Below are positions 42,770-51,834 of a DNA stretch of 64,000 nucleotides, one piece after another. The stretch comes from Terrimonas ferruginea DSM 30193 (GTDB lineage: Bacteria > Bacteroidota > Bacteroidia > Chitinophagales > Chitinophagaceae). The DNA is taken from NCBI RefSeq assembly GCF_000425585.1, contig NZ_AUDS01000026.1:24939-88938 (forward strand). Direction: 5' to 3'. Positions within the stretch are counted from its first letter, which is position 1. Every line of letters starts with the position of its first letter. The translations under genes and the position numbers were made by a program. The notes under the pieces were generated by a model. The model saw nothing but the letters and a program-made list of their open reading frames with translations. It was not told where the DNA came from and made no database searches.

Positions 42770-43497
42770 GCGGTGAGTGCCAGCCGCATTTCGCTGATCG
42801 CGTGCGCTGCAAGGCCCGGCTGTTCATAACTGTCCGCATCGCCTGCAAAGGCCGGCTGCACAAACTCCATCCGGCTCTTTTCTTTTGCGCGAAGCGATGC
42901 ATGAAATTCTGCGCAACCCGTTCGCGCCGCCAGTTGCGCAATGTTGTCCGGACGCACCCCGCTTCCCGGCATGATGATGATACGGCCGGCCGCCGCTTCA
43001 TTCAATTGACGGATTAATTCCACTCCATCCGGTGCCTGTAGTTGCTGGCCCGAAGTAAGTATCCGTTCACAACCCATTTCAATAATTTCTTCCAGTGCAT
43101 GCAGCGGATCACGACAGCGGTCGAATGCCCGGTGAAACGTAACACTCATCGGGTAAGCCGCATTGACCAGTTTTGCCATGCGGCTGCGATCGATGCTTCC
43201 GTCGGTCAGCAAGATACCGGCTACTATTCCATCGAAACCAAGTTCTTTGCAAACTTTCACCTCTGCTAACATGCAGGCAAATTCATCACCGGTATATAAA
43301 AAATCGCCGGAGCGCGGACGGATAATGGGGAAAAGTGGAAGACCGAATTTCTCGCGGCATTGTTTGAGCACACCGTAAGCGGGCGTGGTACCTCCTTCAC
43401 CAAGATTGCAACACAATTCAATCCTGTCGGCGCCACCTTCCACGGCCAGTTGTGTGGTAGCAAAATCGCTGGTGGCTATTTCAAGCATATAACTCAT
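42757..43497 (-). CDS. cutC: CutC family TIM-barrel protein
   Basis: 246 residues, usual length. Family marks: YMLEIATSDFATTQLAVEGGADRIELC, LFPIIRPRSGDFLYT, FHRAFDRCRDPLHAL, ILTSGQQLQAPDG, IIIMPGSGVRPDNI. Annotated widely as a copper homeostasis protein, but metal binding is disputed and the active-site-like residues sit at the mouth of a TIM barrel. It overlaps the glycosylasparaginase gene by 4 bp, which suggests a shared glycan-related task rather than copper handling; that is inference. Confidence 0.93.
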   Translation of the reverse strand: MSYMLEIATSDFATTQLAVEGGADRIELCCNLGEGGTTPAYGVLKQCREKFGLPLFPIIRPRSGDFLYTGDEFACMLAEVKVCKELGFDGIVAGILLTDGSIDRSRMAKLVNAAYPMSVTFHRAFDRCRDPLHALEEIIEMGCERILTSGQQLQAPDGVELIRQLNEAAAGRIIIMPGSGVRPDNIAQLAARTGCAEFHASLRAKEKSRMEFVQPAFAGDADSYEQPGLAAHAISEMRLALTAQAG

Positions 43498-44522
43498 GAT
43501 GTTTTCTTAAAGTGAGAGGGCGCATTGATCAGTCGCTCACCTTTGGTCGTGCGGATAGCATAACTGAACCCGGGATGAATGGCGTAAGATCCTGCCCTTC
43601 CTTTTTTATCAAGGGCAATGAACGCTACCTGGATGTCTTTCACTTTTTCTTTTTTGATGCGTACGATGCGCTCGATAATTTTTTTACAGGCCTGCTCCGG
43701 CGTCAATCCCTGCCGCATCATTTCCACTACGGCGCTGGAACCTGCCACACGTATCACGTCTTCCCCCTGACCGGTAGCCGTACATGCGCCTACTTCGTTA
43801 TCGACATATAAGCCGGCACCGATGATCGGTGAATCGCCGAGGCGACCGCGCATTTTAAAACCCATGCCGCTGGTGGTGCAGCTTCCGCTGAGATTGCCTT
43901 TGGCATCGAGTGCCACCATGCCGATGGTATCGTGATTGAATTCCCCTGTGGGCATGACAGATGGTGCAAAAGGTCCGTGTGCTTTGTTCTCCACATTGAT
44001 CACGGGTTTGTACTCCGCTTTCTTCAGCCATTCCGTATACGCTTTTTGTGCATCCGGAGAAAGTGCTCCCGATTCGAGCGGAAATCCTTCTGCTACGGCA
44101 AACTGCTGTGCTCCGCTTCCTACCAGCATCACGTGCGGTGTCTTTTCCATCACGCGTCTTGCTACCGACACCGGATGTTTGATCCGTTCCAGGAAGGCTA
44201 CGCTGCCGCAATTGAACTGGTGATCCATGATGCAGGCATCGAGTGTTACAAAGCCATCACGGTCGGGATTGCCGCCTAATCCCACACAACAATTGATGCT
44301 GGATTCGGTAACCATCACTCCTTTTTCCACGGCATCGAGTGCCGCACCTCCGTTGCCCAGCACTTCCCAGGCTCCGCGATTGGCGGCGAGTCCGGCATCC
44401 CAGGTTGAAATAACCACAGGTCCGTTATTAACGGATGCCTCCGCAGCCAGCACGTCTTTGGCCAGCAAACCGGCAAGCGATCCCAATGAAGCAGTTCTGA
44501 TAAACTTTCGGCGATTAACCAT
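43494..44522 (-). CDS. N4-(beta-N-acetylglucosaminyl)-L-asparaginase (Ntn hydrolase)
   Basis: 342 residues. A twin-arginine-like signal (NRRKFIRTASLGSLAGLLA) implies export as a folded precursor. The Ntn nucleophile Thr is in HDTIGMVALD near residue 197, where autocleavage should give alpha and beta chains. TTSGMGFKMRGRLGDSPIIGAG and GEDVIRVAGSS complete the substrate site. The enzyme splits the GlcNAc-Asn bond of N-glycoproteins after protein trimming. It is translation-coupled to cutC and close to GH20 and NagB genes, consistent with glycan scavenging. Confidence 0.93.
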   Translation of the reverse strand: MVNRRKFIRTASLGSLAGLLAKDVLAAEASVNNGPVVISTWDAGLAANRGAWEVLGNGGAALDAVEKGVMVTESSINCCVGLGGNPDRDGFVTLDACIMDHQFNCGSVAFLERIKHPVSVARRVMEKTPHVMLVGSGAQQFAVAEGFPLESGALSPDAQKAYTEWLKKAEYKPVINVENKAHGPFAPSVMPTGEFNHDTIGMVALDAKGNLSGSCTTSGMGFKMRGRLGDSPIIGAGLYVDNEVGACTATGQGEDVIRVAGSSAVVEMMRQGLTPEQACKKIIERIVRIKKEKVKDIQVAFIALDKKGRAGSYAIHPGFSYAIRTTKGERLINAPSHFKKTS

Positions 44523-44644
44523 GTTATTTGCATTAACGAACGCCGAAAATAAGTTTTAAAAAGACATTTTACCGGCAGACGGCGGGTAAATCAGGAAAAG
44601 TTTGAACCTTTGCCCCGGCCGGTTATCAAAAGCCTTGCTTAATT

Positions 44645-45205
44645 ATGCAGATAGAGATCATTTCAGGAAGTCCGCGCGAACAGAGTGTTACACGCAGAGT
44701 TGCTTTGCATCTGAAGAAACGGCTGGAAGCAGAAACACCGCACAGCGTGGGCCTGATCGACCTCAAGGATTATGAACTGCCCATGGTGCAGACCGTTTTC
44801 AATTCGGTGGATAATACGCCGGAGCAATTCCGCCCGCTCAGCCGCCGGATCTTTGCAGCCGAAGCTTTCATCCTCGTCACACCCGAATACAACGGCAGCT
44901 ATTCCCCTGCGATGAAAAACCTGCTGGATCATTACCCCAAACAATTGCATAAACCTTTTGGATTGGTAACGGCCTCACCCGGCCCATTGGGAGGCCTTCG
45001 TGCATCGCAGCAATTGCTGCTGCTCGTAGCCGGACTTTTCGGTATTGCCTCACCTACCCTGCTGATTGTGCCGAACGTAGAAAAGAAATTTGATGCGGAA
45101 GGAAACCTGGCCGATGAAAGTTTTCAGAAAAACGTACACATGTTCCTCACGGAATATTTATGGCTGGCCGATCAACTGGCCGGGCCCAAAACGCAGGCTG
45201 ATTAA
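44645..45205 (+). CDS. NADPH-dependent FMN reductase
   Basis: 186 residues with a flavodoxin-like fold. The phosphate-binding loop SGSPREQSVTRRVA is at the N-terminus, VTPEYNGSYSPAMKNLLDH contacts the flavin, and ASPGPLGGLRASQQL follows. These are standard for the NAD(P)H-dependent FMN/azo/chromate reductase family. It is cytoplasmic; the natural substrate is unknown. Its 3' end overlaps the convergent NTF2-like gene by 4 bp. Confidence 0.92.
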   Translation: MQIEIISGSPREQSVTRRVALHLKKRLEAETPHSVGLIDLKDYELPMVQTVFNSVDNTPEQFRPLSRRIFAAEAFILVTPEYNGSYSPAMKNLLDHYPKQLHKPFGLVTASPGPLGGLRASQQLLLLVAGLFGIASPTLLIVPNVEKKFDAEGNLADESFQKNVHMFLTEYLWLADQLAGPKTQAD

Positions 45206-45675
45206 GCTTTTGATGCGCGGTAACGGTCCAGCCCGCGGCGTGCTTTTTTCTGCACGGCTCTTTTCATAAAACCCGTCCAGCCGAACAATTGCCCCTTCCA
45301 GCCGAGAGCCTGCCCGAGCCAGGTGCTGAGACGGAATGCGTCGCTGTGTTCGATAATCTTACCGTCTTTCAACCGCATAAACGCCTTCACGCGGTTGGTA
45401 ACATTGTTGCCGGTCTGGCTGAAAACGTAGTTGGCCACCCATTCGCAGGTTGCATACTCTTCATCGAGTAATTGTATGTTGGAAAAAGTCAGGGAAAAGG
45501 ACTTTGCATTACCACACAGCATTTCCCACATATCACGCGCTTCGTCGCCGTGCAGCAATCCGAAAACAGGATCGTTGAAAACGATGTCCTCGCTATAACA
45601 GGCATTCATGCCTGCGGCATCGAGATGGGAAAACGCAGTATAAAACCGCGCAACAATTGCTTCGTTCTGTTCCAT
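45202..45675 (-). CDS. NTF2-like / SnoaL-like protein
   Basis: 157 residues, no signal peptide. NTF2-fold pattern: NEAIVARFYTAFSHLDAAGMNACYSEDIVFNDPVFG, CEWVANYVFSQTG, VKAFMRLKDGKIIEHSDAF. The Tyr/Asp residues typical of SnoaL-like isomerases are present, but function cannot be assigned. A basic C-terminal tail (KRAVQKKARRGLDRYRAS) is unusual for the family. Monocistronic. Confidence 0.88.
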   Translation of the reverse strand: MEQNEAIVARFYTAFSHLDAAGMNACYSEDIVFNDPVFGLLHGDEARDMWEMLCGNAKSFSLTFSNIQLLDEEYATCEWVANYVFSQTGNNVTNRVKAFMRLKDGKIIEHSDAFRLSTWLGQALGWKGQLFGWTGFMKRAVQKKARRGLDRYRASKA

Positions 45676-45749
45676 AGTTCAAAAATAAATAAACAGATAA
45701 GCTGTAAATTTAGCTTTTCAGGATCATATCCTTTCTTCAATCTTTTGCC

Positions 45750-48035
45750 ATGCGAAAAATCTTATTGCTTTTGCTGCTCCTGCCGGTTTTGTATATGCAG
45801 GCACAAACACCTGCTATCATCCCCGAACCTGTTTCGATGACGATGGGAAAAGGAAAATTTACGATCAACCGGCACACGGTTATCGTGGCCGATGACGCAT
45901 CGGTCAATGATGCTGTTAACTTTTTCAATCAATACCTGCAAACCAACTATGGTTTTAAGCTGGCTGTAAAAAGACAACACAGCGGTTCGGCCATCCGTTT
46001 TATCTCTCGGATCTTTGTCCGGGCGCCGGATAAAGATGCTTATCAATTAACGGTGGACAGCAAAGGCATCCGCATCGAAGGCGATACACATGCCGGCACT
46101 TTCTATGCCGTGCAGACGCTGATACAATTATTGCCGGTGGAAAAATCTGCATCGCTTGTAATGCCTGCGGTGAGCATTAACGACTATCCGCGGTTCAAGT
46201 ACCGCGGGATGATGCTCGATGTATCCCGCCATTTTTTTTCCGTGGCGCTGGTAAAAAAATACCTCGATTACCTCGCTTTGCACAAAATCAATTATTTCCA
46301 CTGGCACCTGACCGATGACCAGGGCTGGCGCATTGAAATAAAAAAATATCCCATGCTTACCCAAACCGGCGCCTGGCGCAACGGAACCCTTGTTGGCCGT
46401 TACCCGGGTACGGGTAATACCCATCAGCGATATGGTGGCTATTATACGCAGGCACAAATCAAAGAAGTGGTGGCTTATGCAGCAGCGAGGTATATTACTG
46501 TGGTGCCCGAAATTGAAATGCCGGGACATGGCAGCGCGGCCATCGCTGCTTATCCGGAATTAAGCTGTTTTCCCCAACGATCGACCTATAGTTACTACCC
46601 GAAAGAATGCGTGTGGAGTGGCGATACCACGGGAAAACAGGTGCAACAAACCTGGGGTGTGTTCGATGATGTATTCTGTGCAGGCAAGGAACAAACCTTT
46701 CAATTTTTACAGGATGTAATCGATGAGATCATTCCGCTTTTTCCCGGTCAGTATATACATGTGGGCGGAGATGAATGTCCGAAAGAAAACTGGAAGCAAT
46801 GTCCCGACTGCCAGCAACGCATCCGGACGAATGGCTTGAAAGATGAACATGAACTGCAGAGCTATCTTATTCAGCGCATGGAAAAATATATCAATCAGAA
46901 AGGCCGCAAACTGATTGGCTGGGATGAAATACTGGAAGGCGGACTGGCACCCAATGCAACGGTGATGAGCTGGCGCGGCGAAAAAGGCGGCATCGAAGCG
47001 GCGGCGCAAAAACATCCCGTGATCATGACGCCGACCACGTATGTATATTTTGATTATGCCCAATCGCGGCGGGAAGATTCGGTGACCAATGGCGGCGTAA
47101 ATGACCTGGAAAAAATATACGGCTATAATCCGATCCCCTCAGCGATGCCGGATACTGATACGGTATTTGTATTGGGCGCACAGGCGAATATGTGGACGGA
47201 GTATATCACGAATCAACGAAAACTGGAATACATGCTTTTCCCGAGGCTCGCAGCGCTGAGTGAAGTGTTGTGGACGCCGTTGGCGAAAAAGAGTATGGAG
47301 AATTTTGTGCGAAAATTACCGGTACAGCTTAAACGGTATGACCGGTGGAAGGCGAATTACAGCCGCGCGTTTTATCAATTGAAGCAAAAGGTGACGCGCG
47401 CTCCGGGACATGCGTTGTATTGGGAGCTGAGTAGTCGCTCGGATGATTGGATGACAATCAATTTCAATGGTGGCGATAGTGTATGGGGCTATGTAAAACC
47501 GCAATTGATCGATCGTGATACGCGAGCCTATGCCAGACAGGGCGATCAATCCATTTCACAAAAATTCCTGTTCAACAAAGCAACAGCTAAAGACGCCACC
47601 TTAAACCCCGCTCCTTCCAAAAATTATCCGGGTGAAGGCTCTTTTACATTGGTGAACGGAATTATTACAGAAAGAAAATTACAGGAGGCGGATTACTGGA
47701 TCGGTTACCAGGGAACTGCTTTTACCATTACGATCGACCTCGACAGAGACGACAATTTCTCCGAAATAAAACTCGCCACGTTGCAGCAGCCTTCGAGCTG
47801 GATCTATGCGCCTGCTGCCATAGGCGTATCGGTTTCGGATGACAAGGTGAATTTCCGGGAAATAAAAGACATTGTATCGTCTTTCAACCAAAATGAACTG
47901 ACCATCAAACTGCCACAAACCGCAAAAGCAAGATTCCTGCGCCTCCATGTGCCGGAAGGACAACGCATACCCGCCGGTGCTCCGGGAGCCGGCAGCAAAG
48001 CCTGGGTTTTTCTGCAGGAAGTAAGCGTAAACTAA
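45750..48035 (+). CDS. GH20 beta-N-acetylhexosaminidase with C-terminal discoidin-like domain
   Basis: 761 residues. Signal peptide (KILLLLLLLPVLYMQAQ). GH20b domain (about 20-145) and catalytic TIM barrel from YRGMMLDVSRHFF, with the Asp-Glu catalytic pair D341/E342 in HVGGDECPKENW and NYFHWHLTDDQGWRIEI upstream. The C-terminal 200 residues resemble F5/8-type carbohydrate-binding modules (FSEIKLATLQQPSSWIYAP, ARFLRLHVPEG). It releases terminal GlcNAc or GalNAc from chitooligosaccharides or glycans outside the cytoplasm. The NagB-PIG-L gene follows with its own promoter. Confidence 0.95.
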   Translation: MRKILLLLLLLPVLYMQAQTPAIIPEPVSMTMGKGKFTINRHTVIVADDASVNDAVNFFNQYLQTNYGFKLAVKRQHSGSAIRFISRIFVRAPDKDAYQLTVDSKGIRIEGDTHAGTFYAVQTLIQLLPVEKSASLVMPAVSINDYPRFKYRGMMLDVSRHFFSVALVKKYLDYLALHKINYFHWHLTDDQGWRIEIKKYPMLTQTGAWRNGTLVGRYPGTGNTHQRYGGYYTQAQIKEVVAYAAARYITVVPEIEMPGHGSAAIAAYPELSCFPQRSTYSYYPKECVWSGDTTGKQVQQTWGVFDDVFCAGKEQTFQFLQDVIDEIIPLFPGQYIHVGGDECPKENWKQCPDCQQRIRTNGLKDEHELQSYLIQRMEKYINQKGRKLIGWDEILEGGLAPNATVMSWRGEKGGIEAAAQKHPVIMTPTTYVYFDYAQSRREDSVTNGGVNDLEKIYGYNPIPSAMPDTDTVFVLGAQANMWTEYITNQRKLEYMLFPRLAALSEVLWTPLAKKSMENFVRKLPVQLKRYDRWKANYSRAFYQLKQKVTRAPGHALYWELSSRSDDWMTINFNGGDSVWGYVKPQLIDRDTRAYARQGDQSISQKFLFNKATAKDATLNPAPSKNYPGEGSFTLVNGIITERKLQEADYWIGYQGTAFTITIDLDRDDNFSEIKLATLQQPSSWIYAPAAIGVSVSDDKVNFREIKDIVSSFNQNELTIKLPQTAKARFLRLHVPEGQRIPAGAPGAGSKAWVFLQEVSVN

Positions 48036-48186
48036 GATTGCAGGATTCTGCGGGGCCTTGGCCCGAAATAATTTTTAAGGGCCGTAGCCAGTCCGCTCAA
48101 ACGCGGCAGAACAGGCGCATCCGGCATTGCGCACTGCGTTTTTTTGCGGGCGAACCTTCTAAAAACGTCGCGCCGCCCGCAGGAAC

Positions 48187-48215
48187 TTGCGGAGGATTTA
48201 TTTTAAATATATTTG
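48187..48215 (+). promoter_or_regulatory. nagB promoter
   Basis: TTG at 48187-48189 and TATATTTG at 48208-48215, separated by 18 bp, form a full Bacteroidota promoter 38 bp before the ATG. Confidence 0.6.
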
Positions 48216-48252
48216 AAGCACTTATCGCTCAACAGCATAACCATCCAACATT

Positions 48253-50181
48253 ATGTCGAAAAAAACAGCTCAGGCCGACCTCACTGACAGTTTTGAAAAA
48301 ATCCCCGTTCGCGTTTATCCCGATCTGAAAGAAGGATCGAAATTCGTAGCGCAACAGATCGCCGATCTGATCCGGGACAAACAGAAGAAAAAACAAAAAT
48401 GTGTACTGGGGCTGGCAACTGGTTCTACACCCAAGACATTGTATGCGGAGCTCGTGCGCATGCACCGCGAAGAAAAGCTCAGCTTCAAAAATGTGGTCAC
48501 TTTCAACCTCGATGAATACTATCCCATCGACAACGATGCGCTGCAGAGCTACAACCGCTTCATGCGTTCACATCTCTTCGATCATGTAGATATTAACCCG
48601 AAGAATATTCACATTCCAAACGGAGAAATTCCGAAGGAAGCCATAAAAAAACATTGCCTGCAGTACGAGAAGATGATCGAGGATGCAGGCGGTATCGACC
48701 TGCAGATACTTGGTATTGGCAACAACGGACATATCGGTTTCAATGAACCCGGTTCCGGTATTTATTCAAGAACAAGATTGATCACGCTTGACAATTCAAC
48801 ACGCCTGGCCAATGCGTATGAATTCCCCAACATTTCGCAGGTGCCGCGTCTGGCAATCACCATGGGTATTGCCAGCATCCTGAAATCAAAGAAGATCATC
48901 CTCATGGCGTGGGGATCGGGTAAGGCCAACGTGATACAAAAAGCGGTAGAGCATGACGACAGCGAACATGTACCGGCTTCCCTCCTGCAAAACCACGATG
49001 ACGTGACTTTTGTGGTGGATGAAGCGGCAGCCGCCGACCTCACGCGCAATAAATCGCCCTGGCTCACCGGCGACTGCGAGTGGACACCGAAGATCATCAA
49101 GAAAGCGGTAGTGAACATGGCGCTGAAACTCAAGAAACCAGTATTGAGCCTGACCAACGGCGACTACAATGAATATGGCCTCAGCGATCTGCTGGTGGAA
49201 AAAGGTGACGCGTACGAAATCAACCTGCAGGTCTATTACATGCTGCGCGACAGCATCACGGGCTGGCCCGGTGGAAAACCCAATGCGGTTATCCCGGCTC
49301 ACCCCGAACGCTCAGAACCCTATCCGAAACGGGTAATCATATTTTCACCTCACCCTGATGATGATATCATCAGCATGGGTGGTACGTTCCAGCGTCTGCA
49401 CGATCAGGGACACGACGTGCATGTAGGATATCAGACATCCGGTAATATTGCGGTAACGGATGAATTCGCTACCCGTTTCCTCGATTTCGCCGTAGGTTTT
49501 GAAGAAATTGCCGGCATCGATACCACCAAATCAGAAAAGATTCTCGCCGATACGCGCAAATTCGTGGCCTCCAAAAAATCCAACCAGGTGGATACACCCA
49601 GGCTGCGCGCCATCAAAGGATTGATCCGCCGCAGCGAAGCCAAAGCCACCTGCCGCTATGTAGGCCTGAAAGATGATAACATTCACTTCATGAACCTGCC
49701 TTTCTACGAGACAGGTACGATTGAGAAAAATCCCATGGGGGAAAAAGACGTGAAGATCACGATGGAATTACTGCGCAAAATCAAACCTCAGCAGGTATAT
49801 TGCGCAGGTGATTTCGCCGATCCGCACGGCACACATATCGTTTGTTTCAACGTAGTTCTGGAAGCGCTGAAGCGCATCAAGCATGCGGGTGACGAATGGA
49901 TCAATGATTGCTGGCTGTGGTTGTACAAAGGCGCCTGGCAGGAATGGAATATCGAAGAAATTGAAATGGCGATTCCGATGAGTCCGGACCAGGTAATGAA
50001 GAAACGTTTCGGCATTTTTATTCACCAGTCGCAAAAAGACTCGGTGCCCTTCCAGGGAAGCGATTCACGCGAGTTCTGGCAGCGGGCGGAAGAGCGGAAT
50101 GCAAATACGGCGGCATTGTATGCTGATCTCGGACTGACGCATTACGCAGCCATGGAAGCCTTCGTACGCTGGCATTATTAG
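48253..50181 (+). CDS. nagB: Glucosamine-6-phosphate deaminase fused to PIG-L/LmbE-type domain
   Basis: 642 residues. Residues about 20-290 are a complete NagB: GLATGSTPKTLYAEL, FNLDEYYPI with catalytic Asp, GIGNNGHIGFNEPGSG. Residues about 360-640 are a PIG-L-type zinc deacetylase-like domain: FSPHPDDDIISMGGT near residue 366 and a second metal His in DPHGTHIVCF. NagB converts GlcN-6-phosphate to fructose-6-phosphate and ammonia in the cytoplasm. The fused domain could deacetylate GlcNAc-6-phosphate, which would make a self-contained NagA-NagB enzyme; that is inference. The fusion is known in Bacteroidota. It follows the hexosaminidase, so GlcNAc catabolism is the likely pathway. Confidence 0.93.
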   Translation: MSKKTAQADLTDSFEKIPVRVYPDLKEGSKFVAQQIADLIRDKQKKKQKCVLGLATGSTPKTLYAELVRMHREEKLSFKNVVTFNLDEYYPIDNDALQSYNRFMRSHLFDHVDINPKNIHIPNGEIPKEAIKKHCLQYEKMIEDAGGIDLQILGIGNNGHIGFNEPGSGIYSRTRLITLDNSTRLANAYEFPNISQVPRLAITMGIASILKSKKIILMAWGSGKANVIQKAVEHDDSEHVPASLLQNHDDVTFVVDEAAAADLTRNKSPWLTGDCEWTPKIIKKAVVNMALKLKKPVLSLTNGDYNEYGLSDLLVEKGDAYEINLQVYYMLRDSITGWPGGKPNAVIPAHPERSEPYPKRVIIFSPHPDDDIISMGGTFQRLHDQGHDVHVGYQTSGNIAVTDEFATRFLDFAVGFEEIAGIDTTKSEKILADTRKFVASKKSNQVDTPRLRAIKGLIRRSEAKATCRYVGLKDDNIHFMNLPFYETGTIEKNPMGEKDVKITMELLRKIKPQQVYCAGDFADPHGTHIVCFNVVLEALKRIKHAGDEWINDCWLWLYKGAWQEWNIEEIEMAIPMSPDQVMKKRFGIFIHQSQKDSVPFQGSDSREFWQRAEERNANTAALYADLGLTHYAAMEAFVRWHY

Positions 50182-50188
50182 GCTTCGG

Positions 50189-50276
50189 GGGCCGAAGTAT
50201 CGGCCCGACACTTCGGGCTCAGCCAGCGGGATCCATTGACGATTCACGATTGACGATTCACCATTGACCATTCACC
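50189..50276. repeat. Two adjacent micro-palindromes and a heptamer array
   Basis: GGGCCGAAGTATCGGCCC (50189-50206) overlaps by a few bases GCCCGACACTTCGGGC (50203-50218). Six exact heptamers ATTGACG/ATTCACG/ATTCACC follow at 50235-50276. They sit 40 bp before the Bax-inhibitor-like gene. Confidence 0.92.
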
Positions 50277-50315
50277 GCTTATTGCGTATATTTAGCTCCA
50301 AAATCATTAACGACT

Positions 50316-51080
50316 ATGTCTTTATTCAAATCAAGCAACCCAATCCTCAAGGAATCTGCCTATGAGGGAACCATCCTGGACGGTGTAGTTACCGGTGAAG
50401 AAATGACCGTGCGCGGCACGATGAACAAGTTCGGGTTTCTTTTTATCCTGATGTTAGGCACTTGTTTCTTTGCCTGGAACCGTTTTTATTCCGGTGAAGA
50501 CCCGATGACAATGATGATGATCGGTGGAATCGGCGGTCTTGTACTGGCGCTGGTAATGGCTTTCCGCCCCAAAGCCTCTCCCTGGCTGGCTCCTGCTTAT
50601 GCCCTGCTGGAAGGTTTGTTCGTTGGTGCGGTGTCTGCTTTTTATGATTTTGCCTTCAAAACATCTTATCCCGGTATCGTGATGCACGCCGTTGGTCTTA
50701 CACTGATCGTGGCGCTGGTAATGTTTGTGCTTTATACCACCCGTATCATCAAAGTCACCAAACAGTTCCGTGCCATCATCACCGTGGCAACGATCAGTAT
50801 TGCCATTTTCTACATGGTACAATGGATTTCCTATGCCATCAGCGGCAGCACACTCGTTGCGTTCACCAATGCAAGCACTCCGCTGGGTATCGGCTTCTCC
50901 GTATTCGTAGTAGCACTGGCCGCACTCAACCTGTTGCTCAATTTCGATACCATCGAGAAAGGCGCACAGGCCCGCGCTCCGAAATACATGGAATGGTTCA
51001 GCGCCTTCGGCCTGCTGGTAACGCTGGTATGGCTTTACCTCGAGATTCTGCGACTGCTGTCCAAACTCAGAGACCGCTAA
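50316..51080 (+). CDS. Bax inhibitor-1/YccA-family membrane protein
   Basis: 254 residues with seven predicted helices after a soluble N-terminus (SSNPILKESAYEGTILDGVV). Family features are GLVLALVMAFRPKASPWLAPAYALLEGLFVGAVSAFY and the C-terminal LNFDTIEKGAQARAPKYMEWFSAFGLLVTLVWLYLEILRLL, with the conserved Asp pair that gates calcium leak in BsYetJ-like members. Its role in bacteria is likely a pH-sensitive calcium or proton leak channel in the inner membrane. Confidence 0.93.
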   Translation: MSLFKSSNPILKESAYEGTILDGVVTGEEMTVRGTMNKFGFLFILMLGTCFFAWNRFYSGEDPMTMMMIGGIGGLVLALVMAFRPKASPWLAPAYALLEGLFVGAVSAFYDFAFKTSYPGIVMHAVGLTLIVALVMFVLYTTRIIKVTKQFRAIITVATISIAIFYMVQWISYAISGSTLVAFTNASTPLGIGFSVFVVALAALNLLLNFDTIEKGAQARAPKYMEWFSAFGLLVTLVWLYLEILRLLSKLRDR

Positions 51081-51102
51081 TATTTTTTAACTACCTCATA
51101 AG

Positions 51103-51128
51103 AAAAGGCTGCCCTCGGGCAGCCTTTT
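51103..51128. terminator. Bidirectional terminator
   Basis: A perfect 12-bp inverted repeat, arm AAAAGGCTGCCC, with 2-nt spacing and T-runs on both strands, between convergent genes. Confidence 0.92.
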
Positions 51129-51144
51129 CGATTTAGCAAGTTGT

Positions 51145-51834
51145 TTACCATACAAGTTTATAACCCATTCCCCGCACATTGATGATCTGCACACCCGGAT
51201 CTTCCTGCAGCAGCTTCCGCAATTTGGTAATGAACACATCCAGCGTGCGGGAGTTGAAAAAGTTGTCGTCACCCCAGATGGCTTCCAGGATAACTTTTTT
51301 GCTACTCAACTGCTGGTGATTTTTATATAAGAGCCACAGCAGCTCCGCCTCCCGCGCCGTCATTGTTTGCACGCGCAGGTTGATGGTGAGCTGTTGCTTT
51401 ACCGCGTCAAATTGGTATTGACCGATAGAGACCTTCGTGGGTGTTGTTTCCTTTTTAAGCAACCGGCCTTCACTCACCAGCACTTTGATGCGTATCACCA
51501 ACTCCTGCATCGCGAAGGGCTTTCGCAGGTAATCATTACCGCCGCTTTCAAAACCTTCCACCACATCCTGCGGCATTGTTTTGCTGGTGAGAAAAAGAAT
51601 AGGAACGATTTTATCGCTTTGCCGTATCGTACGCGCCAGTTCAAACCCATCCATGCCGGCCATCGTCACATCCAGTATCAAAATGGAAAATTCATTTTTC
51701 TCCAGTGTTTCCAACGCCTGCTCGCCGCTCATCACATGTGTAACGCCAAATCCGGCAGCGGTAAGATTTTCCGCAATGATCGAACCGAGCGACTGCTCGT
51801 CTTCCACCAACAATATCGACGTAAGATTATTCAA
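51145..51834 (-). CDS. OmpR-family response regulator
   Basis: 229 residues: receiver with E11/D12, phosphoacceptor D55 (ILILDVTMAGMDGFE) and K in YLRKPFAM; winged-helix DNA-binding domain (about 130-229) with LLWLLYKNHQQLSSKKVILEAIWG and DVFITKLRKLL. It starts with TTG at 51834, directly after the kinase stop (TAATTG); the first internal ATG would remove the acidic pair. The pair kinase-regulator is translation-coupled. It resembles RprY-like regulators of Bacteroidota. Targets are not known. Confidence 0.94.
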   Translation of the reverse strand: MNNLTSILLVEDEQSLGSIIAENLTAAGFGVTHVMSGEQALETLEKNEFSILILDVTMAGMDGFELARTIRQSDKIVPILFLTSKTMPQDVVEGFESGGNDYLRKPFAMQELVIRIKVLVSEGRLLKKETTPTKVSIGQYQFDAVKQQLTINLRVQTMTAREAELLWLLYKNHQQLSSKKVILEAIWGDDNFFNSRTLDVFITKLRKLLQEDPGVQIINVRGMGYKLVW

